A stretch of DNA of 64,000 bases from Rhizobium etli 8C-3 (GTDB taxonomy: Bacteria > Pseudomonadota > Alphaproteobacteria > Rhizobiales > Rhizobiaceae). The stretch is taken from assembly GCF_001908375.1 (NCBI RefSeq), contig NZ_CP017241.1, positions 1,057,001 to 1,121,000 on the forward strand, in the 5' to 3' direction. Positions 27,619 to 35,937 of the stretch are shown here, piece after piece (positions within the stretch are counted from its first letter, which is position 1; the number at the start of each line of letters is the position of its first letter). The position numbers and the translations under genes are program-made. The notes below the pieces were generated by a model. That model did not search any database and was not told the origin of the DNA. It saw only the letters and a list, made by a program, of their open reading frames with translations.

Positions 27619-28425
27619 ATGGATTCTTCGCGCCGGGTGTTTGTCTTTGCCGGCCTTGCCGTGGCGGCTCTGGGTCTCGGCGGCTGCAACATCCTTGTTC
27701 CGGATACGGCTGCGACCGATCCGGCCCGCTTCGTGCAGGAGACTTCGCCGGTTTTCTATGAGCCGCCGGGTGTTGACCCGCGCAAGGTGAGGGCGATTTC
27801 CGATCCGCCGGTGCCGCAGGTGCGCGATCTCTACTCGACGCAATTCAACCAGACCTACGGCCTGCCGGTCACCAGTCCGGTGAACGCTGCCCTTTACGGC
27901 GAGCTTCGCGATGGCGATTTCCTTTTGCCGGCCATTCCGGTGAGCCGCCTTAGTCCCGAGCATCTCCGGCAGGAGGTCGACTACCCGACGCAGGAAAAGC
28001 CCGGCACCGTCATCGTCGATACGCGCGCGCGCCACCTCTATCTCGTCGAGCCGAACGGCAAGGCGATCCGCTATGGCGTCGGCATCGGCCGCGAGGGCTT
28101 TGCCTGGTCGGGCCGCGGCGTCATCCAGTGGAAGCAGAAATGGCCGCGCTGGACGCCGCCTGCCGAGATGGTCTCGCGCCAACCGGATATCCGCCCCTTC
28201 TCGGCCGAAAACGGCGGTATGAATCCGGGTCTCGGAAACCCGCTCGGCGCCCGCGCCATGTACATCTTCAACGATGGCAAGGATACGCTCTATCGCGTGC
28301 ACGGCACGCCGGATTGGCAATCGATCGGCAAGGCGACCTCGTCGGGCTGCGTGCGCATGCTCAACCAGGACGTCGTCGACCTTTACGAGCGCGTTCCATC
28401 CAAGGCCGAGATCGTTGTGATGTAG
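27619..28425 (+). CDS. L,D-transpeptidase lipoprotein (ErfK/YbiS family), copy 1
   Basis: A 268-residue YkuD-domain L,D-transpeptidase that forms 3-3 crosslinks or attaches proteins to peptidoglycan. The N-terminus ends in the lipobox LGLGGC, so it is a predicted lipoprotein. The catalytic region HGTPDWQSIGKATSSGCVRMLNQD has the His and the SxGCxR cysteine. ATG 27619 was chosen over 27604 because GAAGGGTGGG lies directly upstream. A close paralogue follows at 28602, arranged head to tail. Confidence 0.9.
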   Translation: MDSSRRVFVFAGLAVAALGLGGCNILVPDTAATDPARFVQETSPVFYEPPGVDPRKVRAISDPPVPQVRDLYSTQFNQTYGLPVTSPVNAALYGELRDGDFLLPAIPVSRLSPEHLRQEVDYPTQEKPGTVIVDTRARHLYLVEPNGKAIRYGVGIGREGFAWSGRGVIQWKQKWPRWTPPAEMVSRQPDIRPFSAENGGMNPGLGNPLGARAMYIFNDGKDTLYRVHGTPDWQSIGKATSSGCVRMLNQDVVDLYERVPSKAEIVVM

Positions 28426-28601
28426 CGGCGCAACAGGGCGAACGATATCGTCTGCCCGCACGGGGACACGACTTCGTGAGGGTATGGTTTATTTGGCGGC
28501 GGCAGATAGATTTCCGAGTCGTCACCTGGCATTGAATGAACCAACCGGGGTGGGTGCCGCATCCCGGCTCTCCCCGCGACAGAAGGAAATCCGTCCCGCG
28601 C

Positions 28602-29315
28602 ATGAGTCTCGAAAAATCTCTCTCCCGCCGCAACTTTCTCTCCTTTTCGGCTTTGACGGCGGCCTCCGCGCTCGCCGGCTGCGCTTCCACTTCGGCACCG
28701 AGCGTACAACCCGTCGGTTTCCGTTTCCCACGCCCTTTCGAGACGACGCCCGCTCCTACGGATGCCGAGCTTGACGTGATTTACGGCCCCATCGAGGACG
28801 GAGGCTTCCTGATCCCCGCCGTCCCTTACCAGCAGATCGATCCGCGCTACTATCGCCAGCAGGTCATCGATCCGACAGGCGAGCGTCCAGGCACGATCGT
28901 CGTCGATACGCCGTCGCGCTTCCTCTATCTCGTCCAGCCGGGCGGGACAGCCATGCGCTACGGCGTCGGCATCGGACGCGAAGGCTTTGCCTGGTCCGGC
29001 AACGGCGTCATTCAATGGAAGCAGAAGTGGCCGCGCTGGAAGCCGCCGAATGAGATGGTTGCCCGGCAGCCAGAACTTGCAAAATACTCGATCGAACGCG
29101 GCGGCATGGAGCCTGGCCTCCTGAACCCGCTCGGCGCCCGCGCGCTCTATATCTTCTCGAATGGCGAAGATACGCTCTACCGCCTGCACGGCAATCCCGA
29201 ATGGCGCTCGATCGGCAAGGCTGTCTCGTCCGGCTGCGTGCGCCTGCTCAACCAGGATATCATCGATCTTTACGACCGCGTACCGAACAAGACGCCGATC
29301 GTCGTCTGGCAGTGA
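28602..29315 (+). CDS. L,D-transpeptidase lipoprotein (ErfK/YbiS family), copy 2
   Basis: A 237-residue paralogue of the preceding gene. The signal SLSRRNFLSFSALTAASALAGC combines a twin-arginine pair with a lipobox cysteine, whereas copy 1 lacks the twin arginine Tat context. The catalytic block HGNPEWRSIGKAVSSGCVRLLNQD is intact. Segments such as YGVGIGREGFAWSG and VIQWKQKWPRW are nearly identical between the copies, showing a tandem duplication. It ends at a strong terminator shared with the convergent SleB gene. Confidence 0.9.
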   Translation: MSLEKSLSRRNFLSFSALTAASALAGCASTSAPSVQPVGFRFPRPFETTPAPTDAELDVIYGPIEDGGFLIPAVPYQQIDPRYYRQQVIDPTGERPGTIVVDTPSRFLYLVQPGGTAMRYGVGIGREGFAWSGNGVIQWKQKWPRWKPPNEMVARQPELAKYSIERGGMEPGLLNPLGARALYIFSNGEDTLYRLHGNPEWRSIGKAVSSGCVRLLNQDIIDLYDRVPNKTPIVVWQ

Positions 29316-29326
29316 TGAATGGACAT

Positions 29327-29357
29327 GACTTCCTTCCGCTCCGGAAGGAAGTCTTTT
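29327..29357. terminator. Terminator between L,D-transpeptidase and SleB genes
   Basis: A 12-bp perfect stem (GACTTCCTTCCG and its complement) with a three-base loop is followed by TTTT on the plus strand. It starts 11 bases after the second transpeptidase stop and ends nine bases before the convergent SleB stop. It probably ends plus-strand transcripts and possibly both. Confidence 0.85.
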
Positions 29358-29365
29358 GACCGGTC

Positions 29366-30238
29366 TCAGCCGCCCGCCGGCAGATGGCCGGCAGCCAGTC
29401 CTGCACTGTTGTAGGAGGGGCGGGGTGTCGGCAGTGCGATTGGTGAACCTTCCGGCGGCATGACCGTGCCTGGAGCCGTCGATGCCGGTGGAACGGCCGG
29501 AATGGCGGAAGTCGTGGTGGCATCCGGTATCGAGGCCAGGTCGGGCATGGCCCTCGGGATTGGCCCCTTCTCCGGCAGCAACACTTCGATTTGCGCGGAG
29601 GTCGCGAACGGCTGCACGCCTGCGAACTGGACCGGGCCTGACAGCCGCGGGTCGGAAACGTAGTTCATTGCCACTTCATAGGCCGGCAGCGGTGCCGGCG
29701 TTTGCAGTGTTCCGTCCCTGCCGCGCTTTTCATAAAAGACGTTGCCGCCGGCTTCGACGACATAATGCATGTTGCGATAGGGGAATTTCAGGCCGTCGGT
29801 GTGGAAGAACATGGCGTTCTGCACGCCGGGATGCCGTTCCCCGCGCAAGATCCCGTCCACGGCAGAATCGAGTTCCGGTCCGGCCATCGGATCGACGACC
29901 CTGGTCATGACGCCGGGCGCGAACTGCTTTTCCTGCGCTACGACCTCGCAAATCGTGTCGGGATAGGCGGGCGAGGTGAGCCGGTTCATCACGACTGTTC
30001 CGACCGCGACATAGCCATCGCGATCGGCGTGTTCGGATTCGAAATACATGGCGCGCTTCAGACAATCGCGGTCCCGTGCCGTGTAATTATAAGTCACTTT
30101 GGCTGATGCTGGTTTGGCGGTGGAAGAAGGACGTGCAGTCGGCGGTGGCGCCTTGGCGGCCGTCGTGCACCCTGTTGCAGCCAGTCCGGCGAAGAGAATC
30201 CCGGAGATGGTTTTGCCCAATTCGTATCGCGCCCTCAA
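29366..30238 (-). CDS. SleB-type cell wall hydrolase, lipoprotein
   Basis: A 290-residue protein with a Hydrolase_2 (SleB) domain that cleaves peptidoglycan. The domain runs about 48-170: DRDCLKRAMYFESEHADRDGYVAVGTVVMNRL (catalytic Glu in YFESE), then AQEKQFAPG and the terminal NAMFFHTDGLKFPY region. The N-terminus has the lipobox LAATGC. TTG 30238 was chosen as start because AGGAGG lies nine bases upstream; a TTG at 30274 lacks one. The C-terminus is proline-rich and low complexity. It converges on two L,D-transpeptidases, suggesting a peptidoglycan remodelling group. Confidence 0.85.
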   Translation of the reverse strand: MRARYELGKTISGILFAGLAATGCTTAAKAPPPTARPSSTAKPASAKVTYNYTARDRDCLKRAMYFESEHADRDGYVAVGTVVMNRLTSPAYPDTICEVVAQEKQFAPGVMTRVVDPMAGPELDSAVDGILRGERHPGVQNAMFFHTDGLKFPYRNMHYVVEAGGNVFYEKRGRDGTLQTPAPLPAYEVAMNYVSDPRLSGPVQFAGVQPFATSAQIEVLLPEKGPIPRAMPDLASIPDATTTSAIPAVPPASTAPGTVMPPEGSPIALPTPRPSYNSAGLAAGHLPAGG

Positions 30239-30389
30239 CGGCCGGTGCCTCCTATTTGTTATAGTCCAGCCCAAATCACGTCGCGGAAACGTTTTAACTC
30301 ACGTTCGTAAATAATCCAAACACATTTCGTGATTCACCGGAAAACCATTATGATTCAAAGGGAAGAGGCGCGCGAAAGCGGATATTTCG

Positions 30390-31355
30390 CTAGGCGGCCG
30401 CGCTGGAAATGCCCATCCGGCAGCCCGATGCTTGAAGTGCGGCGCTGGCAACATCGATGAAGAGCCGGCGCAACCAGACGGAACGTCCGTCCGCCCGGTC
30501 GACGCGGCGGTAGAGCATCGTGACCGGTTCGGCAGGCAGCGGGATCGGCGGCACTGAAACCGTCAGTCCATGCAATTGCGCCATGCAGCGGGCGATCGAT
30601 TCCGGGATCGTCGCGATCACCGGCATGGCCCGCAGCGCCGTCGGCAGGGCGGAAAAGCGGGGCACCGTGGCCACCACCTGCCTGCTGTGCCCCAATCGGG
30701 CAAGGGCGATATCGACATTGGTCGAGCCGTTGCTGCCTTCGAACGAGACGCCGACATGGTCTGCCCTGGTGAAGTCCTCGAGGGTCAGCGGGGTCTTCAG
30801 CCTGAGCTGCTTCGGATCGAAGATCGAGATCGAACACTGGTCGAAGAGCGGATGGCGGACATGCCAGGAGGCGGGCTCGTCGTGGATCGAGACGCTGAAA
30901 TCATAGGCGCCCTCGTCGAGCAGGCGTGCGGCGTCGCGTTTGTGGAAAGCCACACCGACCAGCCGGGCGCCCGGCGCCAGTTCCCGCAGGCGCGCCGCAA
31001 GCGGGCCGAAGAAGGCTGATTCGAGATTGTCGCACAGGCCGATGCGGAATTCGCCTTTCCAGCTGGCGGGGTCAAAGGCAGCGGGCGGGCGGATGGCCCG
31101 CTCGATGCCGGAAAGCGCATCCTCGATTGCCGGTGCGATGGCAAGCGCGCGCGGCGTCGGCTGCAGGCCGCGTCCTACGCGGACGAACAATTCGTCGTCC
31201 AGCGCTTCTCGCAGCCGCCGCAGCGCTGCCGAAAGCCCCGGCTGGCCAAGCAGTAGCCGCTCGGCCGCGCGGCTGACATTGCGTTCCTGCATCAGCACCG
31301 AAAAGGCCAGCAGGAGGTTCAGGTCGATTTTCCGAAGGATCGCGTCATTTATCAT
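30390..31355 (-). CDS. LysR-family regulator (NodD-like branch)
   Basis: A 321-residue LysR regulator. The helix-turn-helix LLLAFSVLMQERNVSRAAERLLLGQPGLSAALRRLREAL and the following DDELFVRVGRGLQPTPRA resemble the NodD/NagR/LinR branch, whose members often sense aromatic compounds. It is divergent from a DHA2 exporter 115 bases away and probably activates it. It is not a nodulation gene by context. Confidence 0.85.
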   Translation of the reverse strand: MINDAILRKIDLNLLLAFSVLMQERNVSRAAERLLLGQPGLSAALRRLREALDDELFVRVGRGLQPTPRALAIAPAIEDALSGIERAIRPPAAFDPASWKGEFRIGLCDNLESAFFGPLAARLRELAPGARLVGVAFHKRDAARLLDEGAYDFSVSIHDEPASWHVRHPLFDQCSISIFDPKQLRLKTPLTLEDFTRADHVGVSFEGSNGSTNVDIALARLGHSRQVVATVPRFSALPTALRAMPVIATIPESIARCMAQLHGLTVSVPPIPLPAEPVTMLYRRVDRADGRSVWLRRLFIDVASAALQASGCRMGISSAAA

Positions 31356-31379
31356 TTCCAGTAATACCTGGCATGGTTA

Positions 31380-31396
31380 CTATCAATTTGCAATAG
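31380..31396. promoter_or_regulatory. Candidate LysR box between LysR and DHA2 exporter
   Basis: CTAT-N9-ATAG forms a short interrupted palindrome with an AT-rich centre, in the 115-bp divergent region and 25 bases upstream of the LysR start. LysR boxes are commonly interrupted palindromes of the T-N11-A type. The match is weak. Confidence 0.35.
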
Positions 31397-31470
31397 GATT
31401 GGAGATGATCATTTTCTCGTTCCTCTGCCGCTTCCTTCCAACTGCGCGGCACCAACAAGGAACGATCTCG

Positions 31471-32874
31471 ATGACTTTCACAAAATCTCGAAGTGGGCCG
31501 AGGCTGGCATTGCTATTGCTCTGCGCCGCCAATTTCCTGGACGCCATGGACGTTTCGACCATCGGCGTTGCGCTTCCTGCCATTCAGATCGAACTCGGCA
31601 TGCAGGCAACCTCGCTGCAATGGGCCGTCAGCGCCTATGTCCTCGGCTATGGCGGCTTCCTGCTGCTCGGCGGCCGTGTTGCCGATGTTTTCGGTCACCG
31701 CCGCGTCTTTCTCTGGTCGCTTGCCGTCTTTGCGGCTGCGAGTATCGCGGGCGGCTTCGTCGACAGCGGGCCGACGCTGATTGCCGCCCGCCTGATCAAG
31801 GGCATCGCCGCGGCCTTTACTGCACCGGCCGCTTTGGCGCTACTGCTTTCCGTCTTCGGGGAGGGCAGCGCCCGCGCAAAGGCGCTTGGGATCTTCTCCT
31901 CCACTGGCGCGGCCGGGTTCGTGCTTGGCATGGTGCTCGGCGGTGCGGCCACGATTTTCAGCTGGCGGGCGACGCTCGTCATGGGCGCTCCTGTGGCGAT
32001 TCTCACGCTGGCGATCGCGCCATTCGTCCTGCCCGCAGACGAGCGCCGGGGAGCTGACCGTCCGCGTTTCGACTGGGCAGGCGCCTTGACCATCACCCCC
32101 GGCCTGCTGCTCTTCGTCTTCGGCATCACCAACGCCGCAGCCGACGGCTGGAGCGCCTTTCCCACCTGGGGTGCACTGACTGCGGCGGCCGCCCTGATCC
32201 TGATCTTCCTTGCCGTTGAGGCCCGGCATGCTGATCCGATGGTGCCGCTTGCGATGTTCGGCCGGGCAAGACTCAGCCATGCCAATGCCGTTGCCGCCCT
32301 CTTTCAAGGCGTCTATGTCGGCTTCCAGTTCATCGCGACGCTCTACTATCAAAACGAGCTCGGCTGGTCGGCCTTCGGCACCGGCTTCTGCTTCGCTTTA
32401 GGCGGCGTCTTCGTCATGTTCCTGGCGCCACGCTTTGCCGCGATCGCGCAAAATCGCGGCACTACAGGCCTCATGGCGGTCGGCGTGGCACTGCAGGCAG
32501 CAAGCTACATCTTCTGGGTGGCGGCTGTCGGCGACATCAATCCGGTCCTGCTCGTCGTCCTGTCGCAGGTCCCGCTCGGCCTCGGTTACGCACTGACCTA
32601 TCCCTCCGTTCAGGTCGCGGCACTCGCTGATGTCGAGGAAGACAAATCCGGCCTGGCTTCCGGCATGCTCTTTGCCGCCTTCCAGATCGGCGGCGGCATC
32701 GTGCTCGCTGCCGCCTCCGCCGTCTTCGGCGCGGCGCCGTCCTTCGGCCTTGATCCCTATGTGGCAGGCGTCGCCTTCACGGCGCTGCTTGCCGTCGCGG
32801 TCGTGCTTCTCGCTGCCCTCGGTCCAAGGACGTCGCCGCTGCGCGCCGCAGCAGCCTATCAGGCGGCCGAGTAA
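31471..32874 (+). CDS. DHA2-family MFS exporter
   Basis: A 467-residue exporter with about 14 hydrophobic segments. The first helix carries LLLLCAANFLDAMDVSTIGVALPAI (motif D1-like) and the loop GGRVADVFGHRRVFL is MFS motif A. RLIKGIAAAFTAPAALALLLSVF matches the DHA2 EmrB/QacA group. The ATG at 31471 was taken from the family N-terminus; the weak site AAGGAAC precedes it. It is divergent from a LysR regulator. It likely extrudes an aromatic or amphiphilic compound, not identified. Confidence 0.85.
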   Translation: MTFTKSRSGPRLALLLLCAANFLDAMDVSTIGVALPAIQIELGMQATSLQWAVSAYVLGYGGFLLLGGRVADVFGHRRVFLWSLAVFAAASIAGGFVDSGPTLIAARLIKGIAAAFTAPAALALLLSVFGEGSARAKALGIFSSTGAAGFVLGMVLGGAATIFSWRATLVMGAPVAILTLAIAPFVLPADERRGADRPRFDWAGALTITPGLLLFVFGITNAAADGWSAFPTWGALTAAAALILIFLAVEARHADPMVPLAMFGRARLSHANAVAALFQGVYVGFQFIATLYYQNELGWSAFGTGFCFALGGVFVMFLAPRFAAIAQNRGTTGLMAVGVALQAASYIFWVAAVGDINPVLLVVLSQVPLGLGYALTYPSVQVAALADVEEDKSGLASGMLFAAFQIGGGIVLAAASAVFGAAPSFGLDPYVAGVAFTALLAVAVVLLAALGPRTSPLRAAAAYQAAE

Positions 32875-32883
32875 TCGGCAAAA

Positions 32884-32908
32884 GCCCGCGCTTGTAAAAG
32901 GCGCGGGC
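32884..32908. terminator. Bidirectional terminator between DHA2 exporter and ohrR
   Basis: An eight-base perfect stem, GCCCGCGC with GCGCGGGC, encloses a nine-base loop. It lies nine bases after the exporter stop and six bases before the convergent ohrR stop. On the minus strand the stem is followed by TTTT, so it is the better terminator for ohrR. Confidence 0.7.
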
Positions 32909-32914
32909 GATTTC

Positions 32915-33382
32915 TCACACGGCTGCGTTCAGGTTCGCGCGCAACTTTTGTAAAGATCCGCGGATCTGCGCCATTTCCTCGAGCGTGCAGCCGGCCGCCT
33001 GGCCGATGGCCGCCATGATCATTGCCGCCTCGCTCTTCATCGACCGGCCCTTCGGCGTCAGCGAAACGATCACCTGACGCTCGTCCCGTGCATCCCGCGT
33101 ACGCTTGATGAGCCCGGTCTGCTCCAGCCGCTTGAGCAACGGTGAGAGCGTGCCCGAATCGAGGTCGAGCTGCTCGCCGATCGTCTTTACCGGAAGTTCG
33201 GCTTTTTCCCAGAGCACGAGCATCACCAGATATTGCGGATAGGTGAGGCCGACCTTGTCAAGGATCGGCTTATAGGCGCGCGTGAAGGCATGCGCCGTCG
33301 CGTAGACCGCGAAACAGAGCTGTTTCTCCAGCCGCCTCTCCTCTTGCGGGATATCCATCGTCTTTGCCATCTGCGCTTTCAT
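32915..33382 (-). CDS. ohrR: Organic hydroperoxide-sensing MarR regulator OhrR
   Basis: A 155-residue MarR repressor. The peroxide-sensing cysteine is in LEKQLCFAVYATAHAF near residue 23, and the winged helix reads LTYPQYLVMLVLWEKAELPVKTIGEQLDLDSGTLSPLLKRLE with RDARDERQVIVSLT as the wing. This is the OhrR pattern. AAAGGAAC precedes the ATG. It faces ohr across a box matching known OhrR operators, so it represses ohr and itself until oxidised by organic hydroperoxides. Confidence 0.93.
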   Translation of the reverse strand: MKAQMAKTMDIPQEERRLEKQLCFAVYATAHAFTRAYKPILDKVGLTYPQYLVMLVLWEKAELPVKTIGEQLDLDSGTLSPLLKRLEQTGLIKRTRDARDERQVIVSLTPKGRSMKSEAAMIMAAIGQAAGCTLEEMAQIRGSLQKLRANLNAAV

Positions 33383-33451
33383 GATCCTGTTCCTTTGAGG
33401 GCAATTCTCCTCTTTTCAGATTCCGAATGCAATTTGCGAAATTCACTTGCG

Positions 33452-33466
33452 TACAATTTAATTGTG
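33452..33466. promoter_or_regulatory. OhrR operator
   Basis: TACAATT-T-AATTGTG is a near-perfect inverted repeat of the TACAATT/AATTGTA half-site reported for OhrR in Agrobacterium and Xanthomonas. It lies midway between divergent ohrR and ohr, about 40 bases upstream of the ohr start. Confidence 0.85.
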
Positions 33467-33505
33467 CAATATACGAAATCCAGCCCCAACGCAAAGGAGA
33501 CTGAC

Positions 33506-33928
33506 ATGCCTATCCTCTATACGACCCAAGCTTCCGCCACCGGTGGCCGCGCAGGCCGCGCCGTTTCCGAAAACGGCGTTCTCGACGTGACGTTGACTGT
33601 TCCCAAGGAACTCGGCGGCGATGGCGCCACCGGCACCAATCCCGAACAGCTCTTTGCGGCCGGCTATTCCGCGTGCTTCCTCGGTGCCCTGAAATTTGTC
33701 GCGGGCCAGCAGAAGGTCAAGATTCCGGAAGACACAACGGTTTCCGCCAAGGTGGGAATCGGCCCGCGCGAAGACGGCACGGGCTTCGGCATCGACGTGG
33801 CGCTCACCGTCAACATTCCCGGCCTGGATAAGGCCGAGGCTGAAAAGCTTGCCGCCGCCGCCCACATCGTCTGCCCCTACAGCCACGCCATGCGCACCTC
33901 GACCGAAGTTCCAGTCACAGTGGCCTGA
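33506..33928 (+). CDS. ohr: Organic hydroperoxide resistance protein Ohr
   Basis: A 140-residue thiol peroxidase that reduces organic hydroperoxides. The two catalytic cysteines are in GYSACFLGALKF and HIVCPYSHAMR, and NPEQLFAAGYSACF is the family signature. AAAGGAG precedes the ATG. It is divergent from ohrR and controlled through the palindrome at 33452-33466. Confidence 0.95.
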   Translation: MPILYTTQASATGGRAGRAVSENGVLDVTLTVPKELGGDGATGTNPEQLFAAGYSACFLGALKFVAGQQKVKIPEDTTVSAKVGIGPREDGTGFGIDVALTVNIPGLDKAEAEKLAAAAHIVCPYSHAMRTSTEVPVTVA

Positions 33929-33935
33929 AGCAGAA

Positions 33936-33964
33936 CCACCTTCTTCCCGGCGGGGAGAAGGTGG
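33936..33964. repeat. Rhizobial intergenic palindrome / possible terminator
   Basis: CCACCTTCT (33936-33944) pairs with AGAAGGTGG (33956-33964) around a GC-rich loop, eight bases after the ohr stop. A similar element occurs at 54177-54202 after the catalase gene. CCTTCTC...GAGAAGG palindromes are a common intergenic repeat in rhizobial genomes. It may also terminate ohr. Confidence 0.6.
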
Positions 33965-34129
33965 TCCAAGGGGCCGAACGAGGGAGCGACATGGCAAACT
34001 TGTCCTCGATTTTCACTCAAACGCTCGCTTGTTACGTCGCCCACCCCATCGCTCCGGGTGGAATTTTCGAAGATGCCGATCGGCTTTTCCAGGAGCGATT
34101 TCGGCAACGATCCGCGCGTCGCCTGTTGG

Positions 34130-34576
34130 TCAGGCGAGCGCCTGCAGCTCGCTTCGCAGCCGCTCGCTGCCGCCACCAGGCAGCTTCTCATCCAGCGCTG
34201 CATGCGTCTTTCGCCAGATCGGCAGCGCTGCGGCGAGTACCGCCTTGCCCTCCGGGGTCAGGCTGAGCAGCCGGCCCCGCTTGTCTTTCGGATTTTGAGT
34301 TACATTTACCCAGCCACGACGTTGCAGCGGTTTCAGCGCTGCCGTCAGCGTCGTCTGGTCCATGGCGAGAAGATTGGCCACGGGCCCCATCGGCGGCGGC
34401 TCCGGCCGGTTGAGGGACATCATCAGCGAGAACTGCCCGTTGGTGAGCCCCACTGGACGAAGCGCATCGTCGAAAAGCCGTGCGAGTGCTCGAGCGGCCC
34501 GCTGAACATGCAGGCACAGGCAGGTGTCCCGTACCAGCAGCGTCGTCGAAAAGGGAATTTCAATCGCGTTTGACAT
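34130..34576 (-). CDS. MarR-family regulator
   Basis: A 148-residue MarR protein with winged helix GLTNGQFSLMMSLNRPEPPPMGPVANLLAMDQTTLTAALKPLQRRGWV and wing NPKDKRGRLLSLT. Cysteines in RDTCLCLH near the N-terminus could be redox-sensing. It is divergent from the DUF899 gene with a perfect ATTGATATCAAT palindrome between them, suggesting control of the DUF899-DUF1579-VOC cassette. No clear ribosome site precedes the ATG. Confidence 0.85.
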   Translation of the reverse strand: MSNAIEIPFSTTLLVRDTCLCLHVQRAARALARLFDDALRPVGLTNGQFSLMMSLNRPEPPPMGPVANLLAMDQTTLTAALKPLQRRGWVNVTQNPKDKRGRLLSLTPEGKAVLAAALPIWRKTHAALDEKLPGGGSERLRSELQALA

Positions 34577-34587
34577 GCTCTATTTCT

Positions 34588-34599
34588 ATTGATATCAAT
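34588..34599. promoter_or_regulatory. MarR operator candidate
   Basis: ATTGATATCAAT is a perfect 12-bp palindrome 12 bases upstream of the marR start and 67 bases before the divergent DUF899 gene. MarR-family sites are commonly AT-rich palindromes of this size. Confidence 0.6.
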
Positions 34600-34665
34600 C
34601 TATTTAGTCAAGCGAATGAGGACGAATGCCGGTCTTGCCGGCGGCGCCGGAGGAGGGCGCTCGCG

Positions 34666-35391
34666 ATGCAGAATCAAGTCGTTTCCCGTGAACAATGGCT
34701 CGAGGCCCGCCGGGCGCTGCTCCTGAAGGAGAAGGAAGCAACGCATCTCAGAGATAGGATCAATGCCGAGCGCCTGGCCATGCCCTGGGTCAAGGTCGAC
34801 AAGGACTACGTCTTCGACACGCCCCAGGGAAAGAGAAGTCTATCCGATCTCTTCGACGGCCGCAGCCAGCTGATGATCTACCATTTCATGCTGGGTCCGG
34901 ATTGGGATGCCGGTTGCCCGGGCTGCTCGTTCCTTTCCGATCACGTGGACGGCGCGCTGCCGCATCTCAACCATCACGATGTCACCTGGGTCGCGGTTTC
35001 GCGCGCGCCCCTCGCCAAGATCGAGGCCTACAAGAAGCGCATGGGCTGGAAATTCCCCTGGGTTTCGTCCTTCGGCAGCGATTTCAATTTCGACTACCAC
35101 GTTTCCTTCAGCCCGGAAGATCTCGCCAAGGATAAGGTCTTCTACAATTTCACCGCGATCGAACCCGCCGAGGCCCATGACGAACTGCCGGGGCTGAGCT
35201 CCTTTTACAAGAACGAGCAGGGTGAAATCTTCCACACCTACTCCAGCTATGCCCGTGGGCCGGAGGAACTGATCGGCACGCTGATGATCCTCGACCGTGC
35301 GCCGAAGGGCCGCAATGAGCAAGACACGATGGATTTCGTCAAGCGCCACGACGAATACGAGGGCGCTCAAAAGACGCAATCCTGTCACTGA
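34666..35391 (+). CDS. DUF899 thioredoxin-like protein
   Basis: A 241-residue member of the DUF899 family of thioredoxin-fold proteins. FHFMLGP-type segment YHFMLGPDWDAGCPGCSFLSDHVDGALPHL contains the characteristic CPGC pair. The N-terminal EARRALLLKEKEATHLRDRINAERLAMPWVKV is also a family hallmark. Strong AGGAGGG precedes the ATG at 34666. It heads a three-gene cassette with DUF1579 and VOC genes and faces a MarR regulator. Biochemical activity is unproven; a disulfide or peroxide role is plausible. Confidence 0.8.
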   Translation: MQNQVVSREQWLEARRALLLKEKEATHLRDRINAERLAMPWVKVDKDYVFDTPQGKRSLSDLFDGRSQLMIYHFMLGPDWDAGCPGCSFLSDHVDGALPHLNHHDVTWVAVSRAPLAKIEAYKKRMGWKFPWVSSFGSDFNFDYHVSFSPEDLAKDKVFYNFTAIEPAEAHDELPGLSSFYKNEQGEIFHTYSSYARGPEELIGTLMILDRAPKGRNEQDTMDFVKRHDEYEGAQKTQSCH

Positions 35392-35419
35392 AATCTGCGA
35401 ACATCCCCAAGGGAGAAGG

Positions 35420-35890
35420 ATGATGGAAACCGCAAGAGCGTTGGAGGAGCATCGCTTCCTCGAAAGGCTGGTGGGCGTCTGGGATGTCACGGCATCCGAA
35501 ATGACGGCCGACCAGCAATGGACCGAGATCGTGCGCTCGCTGCACGGCATCTGGTTCGTTGCCGAAGGCAATGGCGAAATGCCGGGCGGCGGGGCTGCCA
35601 CCACCATGCTCACCCTCGGCTACAATGCGGCCAAGGGCAAATATGTCGGCAGCTGGATCGGCTCGATGATGGACTACATGTGGGTCTACGAGGGTGATGT
35701 ATCGCCGGACGGCAAGGTGCTCAGCCTCTATACCCGTGGCCCTGATTTCCAGAACCAAGGGGCCGAGCAGGACTACCGTGAGCAGATTATCTTCACCGAT
35801 GACGATCACCGAACCTTCAACTCGGCAGCCAAGCAGCCGGACGGCAGCTGGAAGCAGTTTATGGAGGCGCATTACACGCGCAAGCCGTGA
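35420..35890 (+). CDS. DUF1579 family protein
   Basis: A 156-residue protein with the DUF1579 pattern: RLVGVWDVTASEM near the N-terminus, YVGSWIGSMMDYMWVYEG in the middle, and a lipocalin-like beta-rich fold expected. The start is ATG 35420 or 35423; the latter has GGGAG at better spacing. It follows the DUF899 gene by 28 bases and precedes the VOC gene by 47, so the three are likely cotranscribed. Function unknown. Confidence 0.75.
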   Translation: MMETARALEEHRFLERLVGVWDVTASEMTADQQWTEIVRSLHGIWFVAEGNGEMPGGGAATTMLTLGYNAAKGKYVGSWIGSMMDYMWVYEGDVSPDGKVLSLYTRGPDFQNQGAEQDYREQIIFTDDDHRTFNSAAKQPDGSWKQFMEAHYTRKP

Positions 35891-35937
35891 TCGAGAATCG
35901 AACCCGATCCCATATACGCACGAAAAGGAAAAAGATC

